Program-made: the position numbers and the translations under genes
NCBI GenBank assembly: GCA_025345505.1
Contig: JANVCC010000120.1
Location: 7,158,053-7,222,052, forward strand
Direction: 5' to 3'
Source: Todiramphus chloris collaris
Taxonomy: Eukaryota; Chordata; Aves; Coraciiformes; Alcedinidae
DNA length: 64,000 nt
Notes under the pieces: generated by a model
Told to the model about the DNA's origin: nothing
Databases searched by the model: none
What the model saw: the letters and a program-made list of their open reading frames with translations, nothing else
Part shown: one piece after another, positions 1 to 12,400 of the stretch
How positions within the stretch are numbered: the first letter of the stretch is position 1
How the letters are laid out: each line of letters starts with the position of its first letter

Positions 1-124
1 TCTGTGGATACTTGAGATCTTCAAATGAGTTGAGTGCAGGGCAGCTCCTTCCTAACGCTTTGCAGTGAATCCCAGCCGCATGCTCCTGTGCCACGTTGCC
101 AAGGTGCGGAGCTGGATCCGGGCT

Positions 125-163
125 GGGGTGGGGAGGGGGGCTGGGGAAATGGGGTGGGTGGGT
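125..163 (+). other. G-rich tract with G-quadruplex pattern
   Basis: At least six runs of three or more G, separated by one to four bases, occur in 39 bases of the plus strand. This fits the usual quadruplex pattern. No promoter or gene can be tied to it here. Confidence 0.5.
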
Positions 164-3100
164 GCAGCAGCTCTCCCCAGCAGGCTGCCTGCTCCTGGGG
201 CAAGCAGGGGCTCGGGAGTGGCCCTTGTGAGTGTGGGAACCAGATGCCATCTTCTGTTTCCAGCTCAGGCCAAAGACACCTCTGTGGCAGTGTCCCAGGG
301 AGTTCTTGTAGGCTCCTACTCAGTCCTTGGACCTCAGCTATTCTGCCTGACTTTTCATAAACCCGTTACTCATTCCTAGTTGGATGCTTGGCAGATCTGC
401 TGGGGTCCAGCTGTTCCGATTACGATGCTTTCCAGAATTTTCCTGACATGGGTAGCAAAACAGCCTTGGCTGGTCTCTCCCAGTCTGTGGGACCTGCCAG
501 TCCCCCAGGAAGGCTTGCAGAGCCTGATGGATTTTATTTATCCATCAGAATACAGGTATTTAAAATATCTTTATCTGTCCTCGGTTCCGAGTGGCTGAAG
601 GACAAAGCCACCTCTGGTGTGGAATGCTTTGGATTTGAGGTGAGAAACGAGTCAAGATAGGAGCATGGCGGGAAGATCTCCCATGGCCTGTTTGAGGTGT
701 AAGAAAGAAAATAGTTCTGATAGTTCTATGCCAAAGTTCACAGAGGAAACAGCTAGAGATGTGTGTCCTCAGTGAGGCCTCTGCTGCCTCACCCAGGGAG
801 AGAACCAGTCGATTGAAAATGTCCAGATGCTCTGGCAGCTGCCAGCAGACACCTTTTCCTTCCATTATGGTGTGATTTCGTCCTGAACAAGGGGCTTGTG
901 TGTACGTGTGTATATGTAAAAAATAACCCAGGCTCTGCAAAAGCAAATCCTCCACTTCAAATGGAAGAAAATAACAAAATTCTAATTTAAGGAAATACTT
1001 CTGTGAAGTAGGTATTTGCAAAAATAATTTCCTCAGTAACCCCTTTGCTTGGTCCCAAACGGGGGCACAGAAGTGTGCTCAAACCTCAGCTTTTGCAGCA
1101 GTTCTCCCTCCTGGGGGGTGTTAAGCTGTCCTCCGAGTCGTGCTTGGACCCTTACTTGTATTTGAATTCTTCTGCATCCTTGGCAGCGCAGAGTGGCAAT
1201 AGCAGAGCCGGGCTGTGCTGTAAGGGCCAGATACACAGGGCTGTGCCCGGGGAGGCTCTGCGGGAAACAATGGCCTTGGGGACGGGCTGCATCTTAGCTT
1301 TTGGCATGCTCTCACTGAATAAAATCTATAAAAATAAATCCTTGTGTTAGACTGCTCGTTTCACAATGACTTAAATCAACAAAGGCTTTAGCTACCTCTC
1401 CAGCGCTCAGCACTCTTGCCATGTGATGGGGAAAGATAAATAATGAGGCAATATTTTACTCTTCAGGCTCTGCCATTGGCAAATGCTTCTAAATGTGTTC
1501 TGTGAATTTATGATGCTGGTGGCAGACTTCCCTGGCAATCCTGGTAATTAATCACTCGCTTTAACAATGAGGAGCATTTCATTGGTCTGGTTAGCGCCCC
1601 GCGAAGTGATTAGCACAATTAATCAGAGGCAGGGAAGGAGTGGGGTTGAATTCAGGCAGAAAAACTTTTGTTTGCAAACCAACCATTTCCTGTTCGCAGG
1701 TGTGAAAACAGCCTCAGCATCGTGTGCTGGGTGCACTGCAGGGCTGCCCTCTGGAACAAGGTTAGAATAAAGTGGATCTGTAAGAAAGATCCCAAATATG
1801 AAACCAGATCCACCACTTTCGGGATCCCCTTGCCAGTTCCTGTTTGCACAGACCCACAGGGAAACCACGGGCAGGTCCCCAAGCCCCAGGATACTTGTTG
1901 GAAATGTGTTCTTTAGAGATACTTTCCTGATCTTCCTGTTTATGTGGGCTTGCAACTGCCTGCTGTTGGGCTAGGAAGCCTCTGACCCTGGTAGTGAATA
2001 TCTTATGGGGATCGATTCCTGGTAGTAGCTCTGAGCAACCCTGAAGGAGCTGGTTGTGCCGGTCACTGCAGAGCCAGGTAACCGTGACCGTCCTCTCGCG
2101 TGGCTCTGCAGTCAGCACCGGAGCCTCCTGTCCTCGCCCTGGGAATTCATCCCATGGATGCCTGTTCCATGGGTAGTGCTGAAATTGCAGCTTCAGGCCG
2201 GTGAGGATCTCAGTAGTTCGTTCTGTTGCAGTTGGATAGCCCTGGGGAAATCCCCGTCGGAGTTGGTAGGCTCCTAGCGAGCGTTTTGTATCTGTGGGGG
2301 AATTACCGTGTGCGTTTTCTCAGATGTTAGGTATTTTTACGTTCCCATGGCTCTGCATTTCCTTTGGAGCAGCGCACAGAGACATTAACATCGCGAGCCA
2401 TGGGAAGGGAGGGTTTCCTTTACCCAAGGTGACGTGGGCAGCCTTCAGAATTGCTGAGAAGAGCAGTGGAGTAGCTTGGAACCAGAGAGGAATACCTTGA
2501 ACTGTGGCAGTGTCTTGCCCTGGGCAGTTGTGAAGACTTCTTCTGTACTCTCCGTTCTGGGTGGGCAGCAGCAGTGCCTGTCGGGGCACGTCTGGAGGTG
2601 CCTGCAGCCCGGGCTCTGACGAAGCATTGCTGGACTGGGGTGCCTGTCCTTGGGCATTCCCTGGTGTCTTGCAAGGGGCTTTTACCCTTTGGGTGATCAA
2701 GGGGGAAGGAATTTTTCCCTTGCTGTGCTGTGTGAGTTACAGATACTCCAGGCTGTCAGCTGGGTTCAGGGCTTCCCAAAGGCAGGAACCCATGTGGGGT
2801 GTGAGCACCAGCATTAGCTTCAGGCTGGAGTTTCATTATTGATGCTTTCACTTCGTACTAGCAGCTACTGGTTGTTACTGGTCCCCTCTCGGGTAGGAGG
2901 GAGGCTCTCCCAGGAGAGCAAAAATTACAGAGGAGGCCTCAGGCGCAGAGGGGGTGATTCATCCAGATTAAAGCAGGAAACATGTTTTCCTGGTGCCTCA
3001 GATCCACTTTATGAATCCCAAGGCAGCTGGCGCTCTCCAGCAGAGTTCAGTGAATCCTGTGCTGAAACGAAACCGGCCAGCGACAGAAGGGGCGTAGCGA

Positions 3101-3400
3101 GAGCTCGCGCTCCCTTTCAGTGGCTGCGCAGGCTCCTTGTTTACTCAGGGTGTTTTTCCAAAGGTAAGGCCAACCATTACTTTGGTAATTTGGAGCCCAG
3201 CAGACTTGGAAGCTTTCAAAGGTTATTGCTCACACAGCCTTGACTCCCAGCCCTCGGGGACGTGCCGTGTGAAGCGGTGGAAATGGTGCATGGTGAGGGA
3301 ATGCCCTTTGGAAAAGGTTAAAGCCGCTGCCGGTTCATCGCACAGCACAGGGCAGGGGCTGGCAGGAGCCGGAGGGCAGCGGGTGGGCTGTGCTGCCCAG

Positions 3401-3455
3401 CGTCACCATGCCCAGCCCAGCGTCACCATGCCCAGCCCAGCGTTGCCCAGCCCAG
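3401..3455. repeat. Short 20-bp tandem repeat
   Basis: Two identical 20-bp units (3,401-3,420 and 3,421-3,440) are followed by a shortened third unit that lacks five bases. The perfect identity of the first two units implies a recent duplication. Confidence 0.85.
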
Positions 3456-6109
3456 CGAGCTGGGGGCACAGCATGCAGGGGAGGGCAGGCTGGGTGGACT
3501 GGGCAGACTGGGAGGGCTGCAGTCCCAGTCTCCAGAGCCGCCCAGGCTGTGGCTACCCCAGGGTCATTGCAGGGATGGTTCAGACCCCCTTCCTGCCGTC
3601 TGCTTGTGGTGGAACCCACTCCAGCACCCTTAACACAGAATGGGGCTGGACGTTTTTAGCTCTGGCCTGTTAGTAAGCAAGAAGCTGAATGCTCTGTACG
3701 TTGCCCGTGGCTATGCTCCGTTTCATGGGTTTCTCTGCAGATTCTGCAGTTCGGAAGGGAAACACGACACGGCCATAGTCCGGCCAGTCAGAAACAACGG
3801 GGACAAGCTGGCTGTTAACTATGAGCCCTTTATACCAATGTAAACACAGACTCCTGTGTGCCTTCCTTGCTGGGAGGTGCTGCTTGGGTTCTTTAGCCCT
3901 TTGGGTTGTGCAGGAGAAGTTGCCCCTGGCTTCCCTTCTAACCCAGAAAAGCGGAGCTCTCGCTGCCAGCTGGCAGGAGGGGGAATCTGAACAGGAAAGC
4001 TGAGAATTTGTGGCCTCGTGCAGACGATGAGCTGGGCTGTGTCGCACTGTGCCCTGCCCCAGGGTCAGCCGGCTCTGCAGCGGGATTCCCGCAGCTGCCC
4101 CCCAGCAGCTCCAGCGTGGAGGCAGCTCCGGGGCCCTGCTTTCGGCTCCATTAGCCAGCAGAGCCGCCCAGGCAGCCCAGCGGCCGTGGCTGATGAATGC
4201 GTGTGCAGGCTGGGTGCTCAGGAGCTAAATTGCCCGGGAGCAAGTGGAACAGAATTAGGCAAGTTTACTGATTGTTTTTCAAGTGATAAAAGATTGGCAT
4301 GAATTACAGGAGGCATTAGAAATTGGGAAGATATGTAGATTTAAATGGATGCATTTGTTTCAATTAAATAAAGAGGAGGGAACAAAGTGTCTGTTCAGAA
4401 GCATCATAGACTGTGGTTTCCATCTGATTGCCTCTGAGTCCTGGGCTGAGAATGAATGTGTCTGGGGGTTAAGAATTTGCTTGCTGTGGGGAGCCCACCC
4501 AAACCGGAGTGAGAGCAGAACGGTGATGGGGACCCAGAGCAGGAGACGGTGGGTGTGGGCTCAGGAGTGCGGGCGATGGAGCCAGCTCGCCTGTCAACGG
4601 GGATCCTAAGGGATTTTAATGGAGGTTGTGCAGTATCTGCTGCTTCAGGTGGGCCAGCGTCAGAGTCCAGCTTCAGAGTGGGCTCTGGTTCGGCTCAGCT
4701 GTGGAGTTTGGAGGAGCTGGGTGCGCAGGGTGCGGGGACAATGCAGGCGATACGGGGATGGTCGAGTGCGGGGGCAGCCACGCTCCCTAGTCCTCGGTGC
4801 AGCCTGGAGGAGGGGATGCAGGGGCACACAACTCCTCACCCTTCCCATGCTGTTGATTTCAGTGAATCTAAACCTTTCTGTTTCCTACAAAGTTTGGTTT
4901 CCTCTCCGAAGTTTTGTTTGGGTTTTAAACCATGGTTTTAATTGGAAGTTTTATAAGGTTAGTTTCAAAAGCTGTTATTGCTTTTTTTCAATTACAAGCG
5001 TTCTTCCTGTAGCCTTTGGAAAACAATATTTCTGTGAAGGTTTTTGGAAAGTATCTCAAAGCAAATTTTGATTAAAGCTTAAGAACTGAAACACGTGCAA
5101 AGCGTGCTGTTATGGCCAGGCTCCCAAAAGTCATCTGCTTTTATGAGAAATGCAAGTGTGTTCATTTACACCCATTGCCCTCCGAGGCACAGACCTCTCC
5201 AGAGCGGAGAGGAGAGGTCTCTCCTGTGGTTTTGCCAAGCCGATGACAGACTCTCACCCTGAATTTCCCTTCCTTATGTCCTGTTTTAAAGCTGCTCGGC
5301 AGCCCTGTCCTGTGACGCTTGCCTTGCAGAACATAATGGCAGTGCCAGAGCCCTTCAGAGAAAGCTGCTGCCGGGTCCACGCACCCGCTGCTTGGTACCT
5401 TCCTTCCCTTCAGCTCTCAAGATTGCTGTGGCATTGATTGAGCAGGAGATTCATGGGGGGAAATTAAGGCTCCAGAAGACGCAATAATTTAAATAATCGG
5501 TAATTTTTCTGTGTATGTGAGAACATGAGAAATACAGAGTGTTCGTTCACCGTAAATTCCTCCAGGACCATGCTACAGAAGCAGATTAATTCTTACAAAA
5601 CAAAGATTCTATTTTCATGTAAATGTCCCTCAGTAATAGAACACCAAGGGACTCAAAATGACAGGAAAATGTATGATGTACAAGCGGAATTGTTTCCGAA
5701 GCAGTGTGTTTTCCACACAGCCCCAGCAGCTCCTTGTGCCGTAGGCCACGGTAGCAACGAGGCGCGGGGCGAGCCCGGGCTTGGGGCGAGTGCCGGTTCT
5801 GCCGGTGCTGCCGCTCCTCGGAATCTTTCGTTCAGAACTGCTTCTTGATTTTTCAAAGCCGTTAATGAATTCCTAATCCCTTTCTTTGTGGAGGTCATGG
5901 TGTGAGGACTTGTGTGGGAACGGTGGCCGGGGCAGGGTGAATCCATCCTGGCTCTGAGCCCGGTGTTTCCCTCCCTGCCTCCTGCACACCAGCTCCGGTC
6001 TCTGTCCATCCTTGGTTGTCACAGGCCTGTTGCTCGGGCTGCTGGGCGTCGTGCTGGGCTCTTGCAACATTAATCAAGGTGTTTTCTCTCGTGTCGTGGG
6101 CCTTACAAG

Positions 6110-6480
6110 CATGGTTTTAAACAGTAGATGAAGTTAAATTAATCAATGCATTAATTACCAAAAATGACTTAGCCTCAGAGGCTGGAGTAGGAATATGCGA
6201 GGGAGAAACCTAAATGCCAAAATTAAAATCTCAATTAAATTTTACAAATAATGGATAATTATAGGGCTTTTTTCTCTTTTTTTATGTTCATATTAAATTG
6301 TAAGGAATTATTAGATATTTAACTGACATTTATCCAGATAGCCCACAGCAAGTTAGGTAGCGGTTACATGCTGTAATAAATGTCAGCATTTAAAAATTAA
6401 TTGCTATGCTATCTAACTTGCTGTGGGCTGCCTCGTTAAATATTAATGGGATGTCTAAAAATATGTTATGAGCTGAAAGG
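6110..6480. promoter_or_regulatory. AT-rich candidate conserved noncoding element
   Basis: A sharply AT-rich island set in GC-richer DNA, with many TAAT/ATTA homeodomain cores, for example near 6,135-6,160 and 6,235-6,260. It has no open frame of note. The composition and motif density are typical of conserved developmental enhancers in gene deserts next to neural genes. Conservation cannot be seen from one sequence, so the regulatory role is inference. It contains the inverted repeat listed separately. Confidence 0.35.
6315..6443 (+). repeat. Nested inverted repeat able to form a long hairpin
   Basis: The arm 6,340-6,361 is complementary to 6,408-6,429 over 22 bases. The single non-Watson-Crick position (6,357 with 6,412) would be a G-U pair in plus-strand RNA, so the stem is continuous in that orientation. 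A 9-bp outer stem (6,315-6,323 with 6,435-6,443) flanks it. A 6-bp inner stem (6,368-6,373 with 6,384-6,389, loop of 10) lies inside the 46-base loop. A competing 11-bp pairing (6,323-6,333 with 6,376-6,386) interleaves with the main stem. It could be a structured RNA, an exapted palindromic ancient repeat or a remnant of a foldback transposon. No terminal direct repeats are evident. Confidence 0.7.
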
Positions 6481-9400
6481 ATTATTTGGCTGTGGGATGG
6501 CGGAGTTGTAAGGCCCAGCAGGGAAAGCTGTGCTCGAGCATCAGCAGCTCACAGGGATGACTTCCTGGCGCCGAGCTGCGGGAGACGTGCCGTGCCCAGC
6601 GGGGCCCGGGCAGCCCCTGGGCTGCCTGCGAGCATCCTGCAGCTCCCCTGAGAGCACCTTGGAGGAAGCCAGCCCTTGCAGGGATTCCTCAGCACCAAGG
6701 AAGTAGACTTTTTTTCTTTCTTCCCTGGAGAAGGCAGAGGAGCTGGGGGGAGCCTCAAGGTCCCGCTGCGGCATGGAGAGCAGAGCAGGTTGCACCCGAG
6801 CGCAGCCCCGGCTCAGGCTCTGCAGCTACCCTGGTTTTGGTGGATGCAGACAGTGGGATTCTGAGGAAGGAAAAACCAAAAAAATTAGAAGTTAGGACCT
6901 GGTTCTGTCTGTTGTACCTGAACTTTGCAGGTCTCCCCCAGAACTGCTTCTCATCTCCAGGGTGGGGCTGCCCTTATGCTTGGGCTGGGCAGGAGGTGCT
7001 TTAAGAGTGACCCCGGTTGGTCCCTTCCCTGCGGAGATAATAGATGGTAGGGAAGGGTAAAGACGAGCAGGGGAGGAGGAAAGTCCTGTCCAACAGGAGT
7101 GCTGGTATGTATTATTTATTTTGAGCAAAGCATGCTAAGTGCTTTGCAGTGAGCACGCCCGAAGTGTGCTAGGTGTTTAAACAGCAGCGCGGAGCCGCGC
7201 TGGGAGGGGAAAGTCTTTTGCAGCTCAGTGATACAAACTGAAGGGATATTTTTGTTCTAACTCAATCTCCCCCTATGAATAATGCATGCTGCTCTCCCAG
7301 AAACACGGGGTAATCGGAAATATACTGTGTCCGTGACAAACACACTGCACATTACTGTAATAGAGCTTAAAGACCATTCCCGTTGACTCTTACTATTTAA
7401 AGCTAAGAAATGTGCAATGTGTTTTCCCAGTCAGCCACCACTTTAACTCTAATGCTTTGCTATTCCCCATCGGCTAATAGTGTTTAGAGCGAGCGTGAGC
7501 GTTTGCGCACAGAGGGAAGGATGCACGCTCTGACTGTGGGATGGGTTATTCCTGTGGCTGAAATGTCTGGAGCAACAAGTGCAGATGCCTTGTGGGCTCT
7601 CCCTGGTGAGCTCCTGCACAGAAGAGTCACTGCCATTAACTCTGCAGCCAAGGAAGCCCCTGTCCCCTGAGTCCCCTGCCCAGCCAGGCAGGTGATGTGA
7701 ATGAGGATCTGTCCCCTGGAGCGGCCCCGTACGTGTTCTGGGCGCTGGCTGCTGCAGGGCGGGTACCACAGCCAGGCAGGGTGAGCTTATGAGCTACATC
7801 TTCTCTGCCTCTGTTTTGCATCTCCTGGTTTTGTAGCCTCTGACACAAAACAAACCATGACGTGGATTTTTTCGGTCAGCTGAGGTGTGTGAATCGGGTC
7901 TGCCTGGGTTTGAGAGGTGCCGTCTCTGACAGAAACGGTGGGATTGCTGCAGAAGTACTTCATGAATCCTTTGCCTGTCTTGTGCAGGAGCAGACAGTGT
8001 GTGTCCTGCACAATTTCTGTCCTTTCCAGCCTTGATCTGTTCCCAGTATGCTCTGAAATACCCATATGAAGCAGAACATCCTCTGTAAAATGCAGGGGCT
8101 GGTGTGATGTTTTCCTGGCAGGTGACTTCTCGATCCAACAGAAAATAAGAGAATTGATTTTTAAGATGCTTAGGAGGAATTCCCACCCTCTTTCCCCTAA
8201 GCAGGCCAAGGAATGTGATTTCATTCATCATGTACTTGCTTCAAAGCACCATTTACTGCTGAAGGATTGAGCAAATATAATTTAAGGTTCCACTGTGCAT
8301 GTGACAGATTTAATTAGTGTACACGGGAGCTCAAAGTTGTTCAGAAAGTATTTGTTTGCATAAAAATAGGCTATGTCTGCAATTTAAACTGGAATAAGGT
8401 ACTGCAGTTATGAAGAATTTAATGAGTTGTTGCGTAATGTACTTTATAAACACCATCCTAGATGGGGAATTGTATTAGGAAATCAAAACTAGGTTAGTAA
8501 ACGTAACCAAATCAGCCTTCCCTACCCTCTTGCTCTGCAGCGGCTGTAGGGCGTTGTTAATGCCCTTCAGTTAACCTGAGTGGGAACCGTGTGTCGGCAG
8601 CGGCTGTCCCAGGAGCTGGGCTGGAAATCCCTCGCGCTTCTCATCTCCTCTGGGTGTTAGCTGGGGGGTCGCTCCCTCGGCCAGCTGGGACACAGCAGCG
8701 TGGGCTGGGACGGGTGGCCGAGGCTCCAGCCCTGCCTGCCCCTGGCTCTGGGAGAACCTGTTCTCTTACAGCGCCTGGAGAGTTGGTTCTAAACCGCTGC
8801 AACTTTTTGTGCAGAACTGGCAGGAAATGATTGGCCTGTCAGCTGAGAGGCCGATACAGAGCTAGAAACTCTGGGTTAGTCTTTGTCTCATAGGAATCAA
8901 ACAATAATATGCTAATAGTACGTAGCAATCAAGTGCAGTATGTTAATTGTACAAGTGCTGGCAGCCTGTTTATTGCATGGCAGGGAGGATCCAGCATGGT
9001 GGGAAGTGTGACGACAGCACAGAGGAGATGCCTCGCGGGCAGTGATGCGGCTGCTGGAGGGAAGGGTTCTGCCCGCAGCACCCTGGCTGCCCTCGCTGGA
9101 GCGGGGCTGCAGGACCCTCCGTTTCTCTAAAGACACTGGGTGTCACTGTCAGTTTGATCCTGGTGCCCTGTTCCTTCGGCAAACAGCCCAGTCAGTTATG
9201 AAGAGGGAGCCTGGAGCACTGTGTGTTCTGCTCTTTGTCTGCTGCCCGGCAGCCCGAGGTCAGTGGGCTGCTGTTTCAGAGCTGCTGGAGCTGGTGGTGG
9301 ATATGGGGGGAACTGCCACTCAAACCAGTAGGGTAACTAACTCGCTTTCTTCTTGATGGGCAGGCAGCGTGGATGGGGAGGCAGGTTCTGTTCTGATAAT

Positions 9401-12400
9401 CTTGTTTCAATGGAGTTTCCATTTTACGCTTCTCGTACAAAGCCCAGCAACCTGTACAGCACCGAGCTGCGGGCACAGTCTTGGCGTGAACTCATCGCTT
9501 CCTACTTGGGAACTTCAGTTGTTACCTCGTACCTCTGGAGGTCACTCTAACAAAGATGAAAATGCAGATGCTGGAAATTGTTGTAAGGTTCTTATTTGGC
9601 TGTTCGCTCTCCAAATTATTTTCTGTGCTACAGCACATGCACGTGCGAAATCCGATCGATGTTTTATTTTCTGCATGGGAAGTTCTTGATCCTGCAGGAT
9701 CTTGATCCTTCAGTCCATTCTTCTGACTACAGCAGTCATCACCTACTGTGTCTGCCCAGTTTGAAGATTTCCCCGTGGTCAGAAATAGAAGCTGTGTCCT
9801 GGCATTCACATCCCTCTCTGGATGGTTTAGTATGTGCTCATTGGTGTGAAACCCCTGACAGCTCTGATCTTTCCCTGGGGAGTCGGGGGCTTTGGCATAA
9901 TTGTGTCCAGCGCTTTTTGCACTGACACCAGACCTGTGGCCTTGGTTTCTTAAAGACGTAGTTTCAAATGGGAAAAGTCTTAAAGAAAATTAACCCAAGG
10001 TAGCACCTAATCAAGTCTCCAGTGTGTAGCCTTAGCCCCTGAACTATCAACTGCTCCTCCTTAATAAAGTGAGGAGGTGCTGACAAATTGCAGTGTAATT
10101 GAACAGCTGCCAATTGTCTTTTTTGTAGTGTGCAGTAAACCAAGAAGAGGCCTGAACCTCTCAGCATTTAGTCTCTTTAACATTTCTTTATACGGCAGAG
10201 GAGTCTGAAGGAGCTGTATTGGACAGAGGAGTGAGAGCCATCCACTGCGCATGGCCCAGATGTCAAAACTTCTTCACAACAGGCTCAAACCTTCATGTTA
10301 TTGACAGTGTTCCTGGAGCCTTGACTTGGGCTTTGGCATAATTGTATTTTAAAAGCTGCCCTTTTACCCTCGGTGGGCTGCTGTAGAACAGAAGAAAATC
10401 CTCATTCATGACTAACGAGAACACGTTGTTCCGTGAAGAGCTGAATTACCAAGGCTTGCATATTGATTCTTGCTTATAGATGTGCACCTTGTATTTGGAT
10501 TCTCTGCTGTCTAATGAGGCGTGAGCTCTGACTTGCAGCCTGGAGCTTTCAAAGCATCCCTCCTTACTCTGTCCTCCTTCAAAAGGTGTTATTCTAGGAG
10601 AAATAAGAGTTTTTCATTCTATTGATACGCAGCATGACCTTCAACTCTAAACACCCTAAAATAAAGTTTATCTGGACTTTCCAGTTGATGTAACCAGACT
10701 GCAGCGTAAAGCCTGAAGGTTTCTCGCGATCTGAAGGTTGTGCTCTCCAGCTGTATATCACCTGAGAAGCACAGTGCCTGTTCCTGATACGTCAGGATGT
10801 AGACACTATTTTTTGTTTGATGGCTCAGCTTGACTTTTCAATGACTAAAATTTAAATTGTGGGTTTTCAATCACCTAAGTTAGTTCTTAGCAGGACTTCA
10901 GATGCCTTTGATCTCTGCTCACAGGTTAACTGCTCTGAGGAGTCTCAAAATTGTTGGTATAGTTAAACAGACAACATTTTTCTTTTGATTAGACACCGAG
11001 GCTAGTGCAACTGTCTGCTTTTCAGAGTTATCTGAGCAGCCTTCTCAAGTGCTGGGAGTTTACCCTTGAATATGACAGGTATAAAACATGTTCTCTGTGT
11101 CTGCGTATCTTTCAGGTGAGTGATTGATCTGCTACCTCGGTGTGAGCTCCAGCTTTGTCACCCTGGCACTTGCAGGCTGAGCTATACGCTCTGCAGTGGG
11201 AGATGACCGAGGGAGAGATTACCAAGGACGCTCCTAGGATGGAGCAATCGCCAGTAGAAACCTTTGCATCATTTGCAAATCCATGAGTTTGGTTCGTGTA
11301 CTAATAAGCACAGGACGTCCGTAACAGAATTTGTTTTCAAGGACACCCACCGAGCACAGAGGAAATGCTCTTGCAGCTTGCAGCCAGAGTCATGTCACTC
11401 AGCATCTTCTCTTCCGTGTGTATTAACTCTTCAGAGGTCGTTTTCAATCAGCTGGTTAAAGCCCTCTGCTTATATTATCCCGATAAATGGGGAAGGACAT
11501 GCAGCAAATACAGGAGGAATGTGGTGCGAGCTGTGTTTTAATTTTGCCTTGAACTAATTTTTAAAAATGAATGCAGAAATGATGGAGATGCATTGCAGGA
11601 GTAGGCCAGAGCATGGCCTGTGCATTCATTTTGTTCAGGATGGTGATAATGCCTAATGAAGGCAGGCAGGAGAGCAAGGCCCTGTCAATTAGTCCCCATC
11701 GGGTGCTAAGTAAACTTCTCCTGGCAGCTGTTCCTGGCAGAGTCGACGTGGGCAGGAGGCGATGCTGGGAGACCCCTCCTGCTGCTGCTTCCTCCAGCGT
11801 TTCCTGAAAGAGCGGCCGTGTCCTCGGCGCCCTGGGAAGTGCTCTCTGGGGCAGGTCATCAGGGGTGACCCCTCGGGGCTGAGCAGGCTGCACGGGCTGT
11901 TCCTGGCTGGCCACGGAGCAGACTCCACAACCGTGGGATCGCGGTTTTGCCCAAAGAGGGGCTTAGCGAAGTCCGAGTTGGCTTTGCCAATCCAGCGGTT
12001 GATGCGGGATTGCCCGTCGTGCCAGCGTGTGTTGTGTCCTGCACCCTCTGGGTACCACCCACAGCAACCTTGTCTGCAGTTTCCTCCAGAGCATCAGTTC
12101 TATCCCTTGGGCTTTGTGCTATTGCTCCTTCCCCCAGAGGCTACTGTTAGCTCTGGTATCTGGTTAGTGACCTCATCCACTGGATTTCAGGGCTTTAATC
12201 AGCCCTAAGTAAGAGTAACCCCCTTCAGTGAGAGTACTGGAGCACAGAGCGAGCAGCGTGCCTTCGGTGGGGCAGATTATATCTCCCTTGTTTTGCCCTG
12301 CAGTCCTTACAGGCTAAAAAGAAGGACCCCCCCCCAGTAAGAGTTAAACAACAGTCTTAACACCCACAAAGTTAAGAAATGGTAAATAGCAATGAAAACC

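Larger units (their letters stand above)
1..6109. other. Intergenic DNA, no gene recognised
   Basis: No open frame here resembles a known protein. The longest (178 codons on the plus strand from 3,137) is rich in Gly, Ser, Pro and Trp and lies in GC-rich DNA where several frames are open at once. The stretch alternates GC-rich sequence with AT-rich patches (for example about 4,250-4,400 and 5,440-5,700). I see no transposon with recognisable ends, no tRNA and no convincing exon. It lies downstream of GRIK3, whose minus-strand transcript points towards it. Confidence 0.6.

Noticed and set aside
3137..3673. 178-codon plus-strand open frame
   Set aside because: It spans the 20-bp tandem repeat and overlaps open frames on both strands. 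Its composition is low-complexity and no domain is recognisable.
9688..9701. 14-bp perfect palindrome
   Set aside because: Short, without a loop or repeated context, and no known site. Palindromes of this size are not rare enough to interpret.
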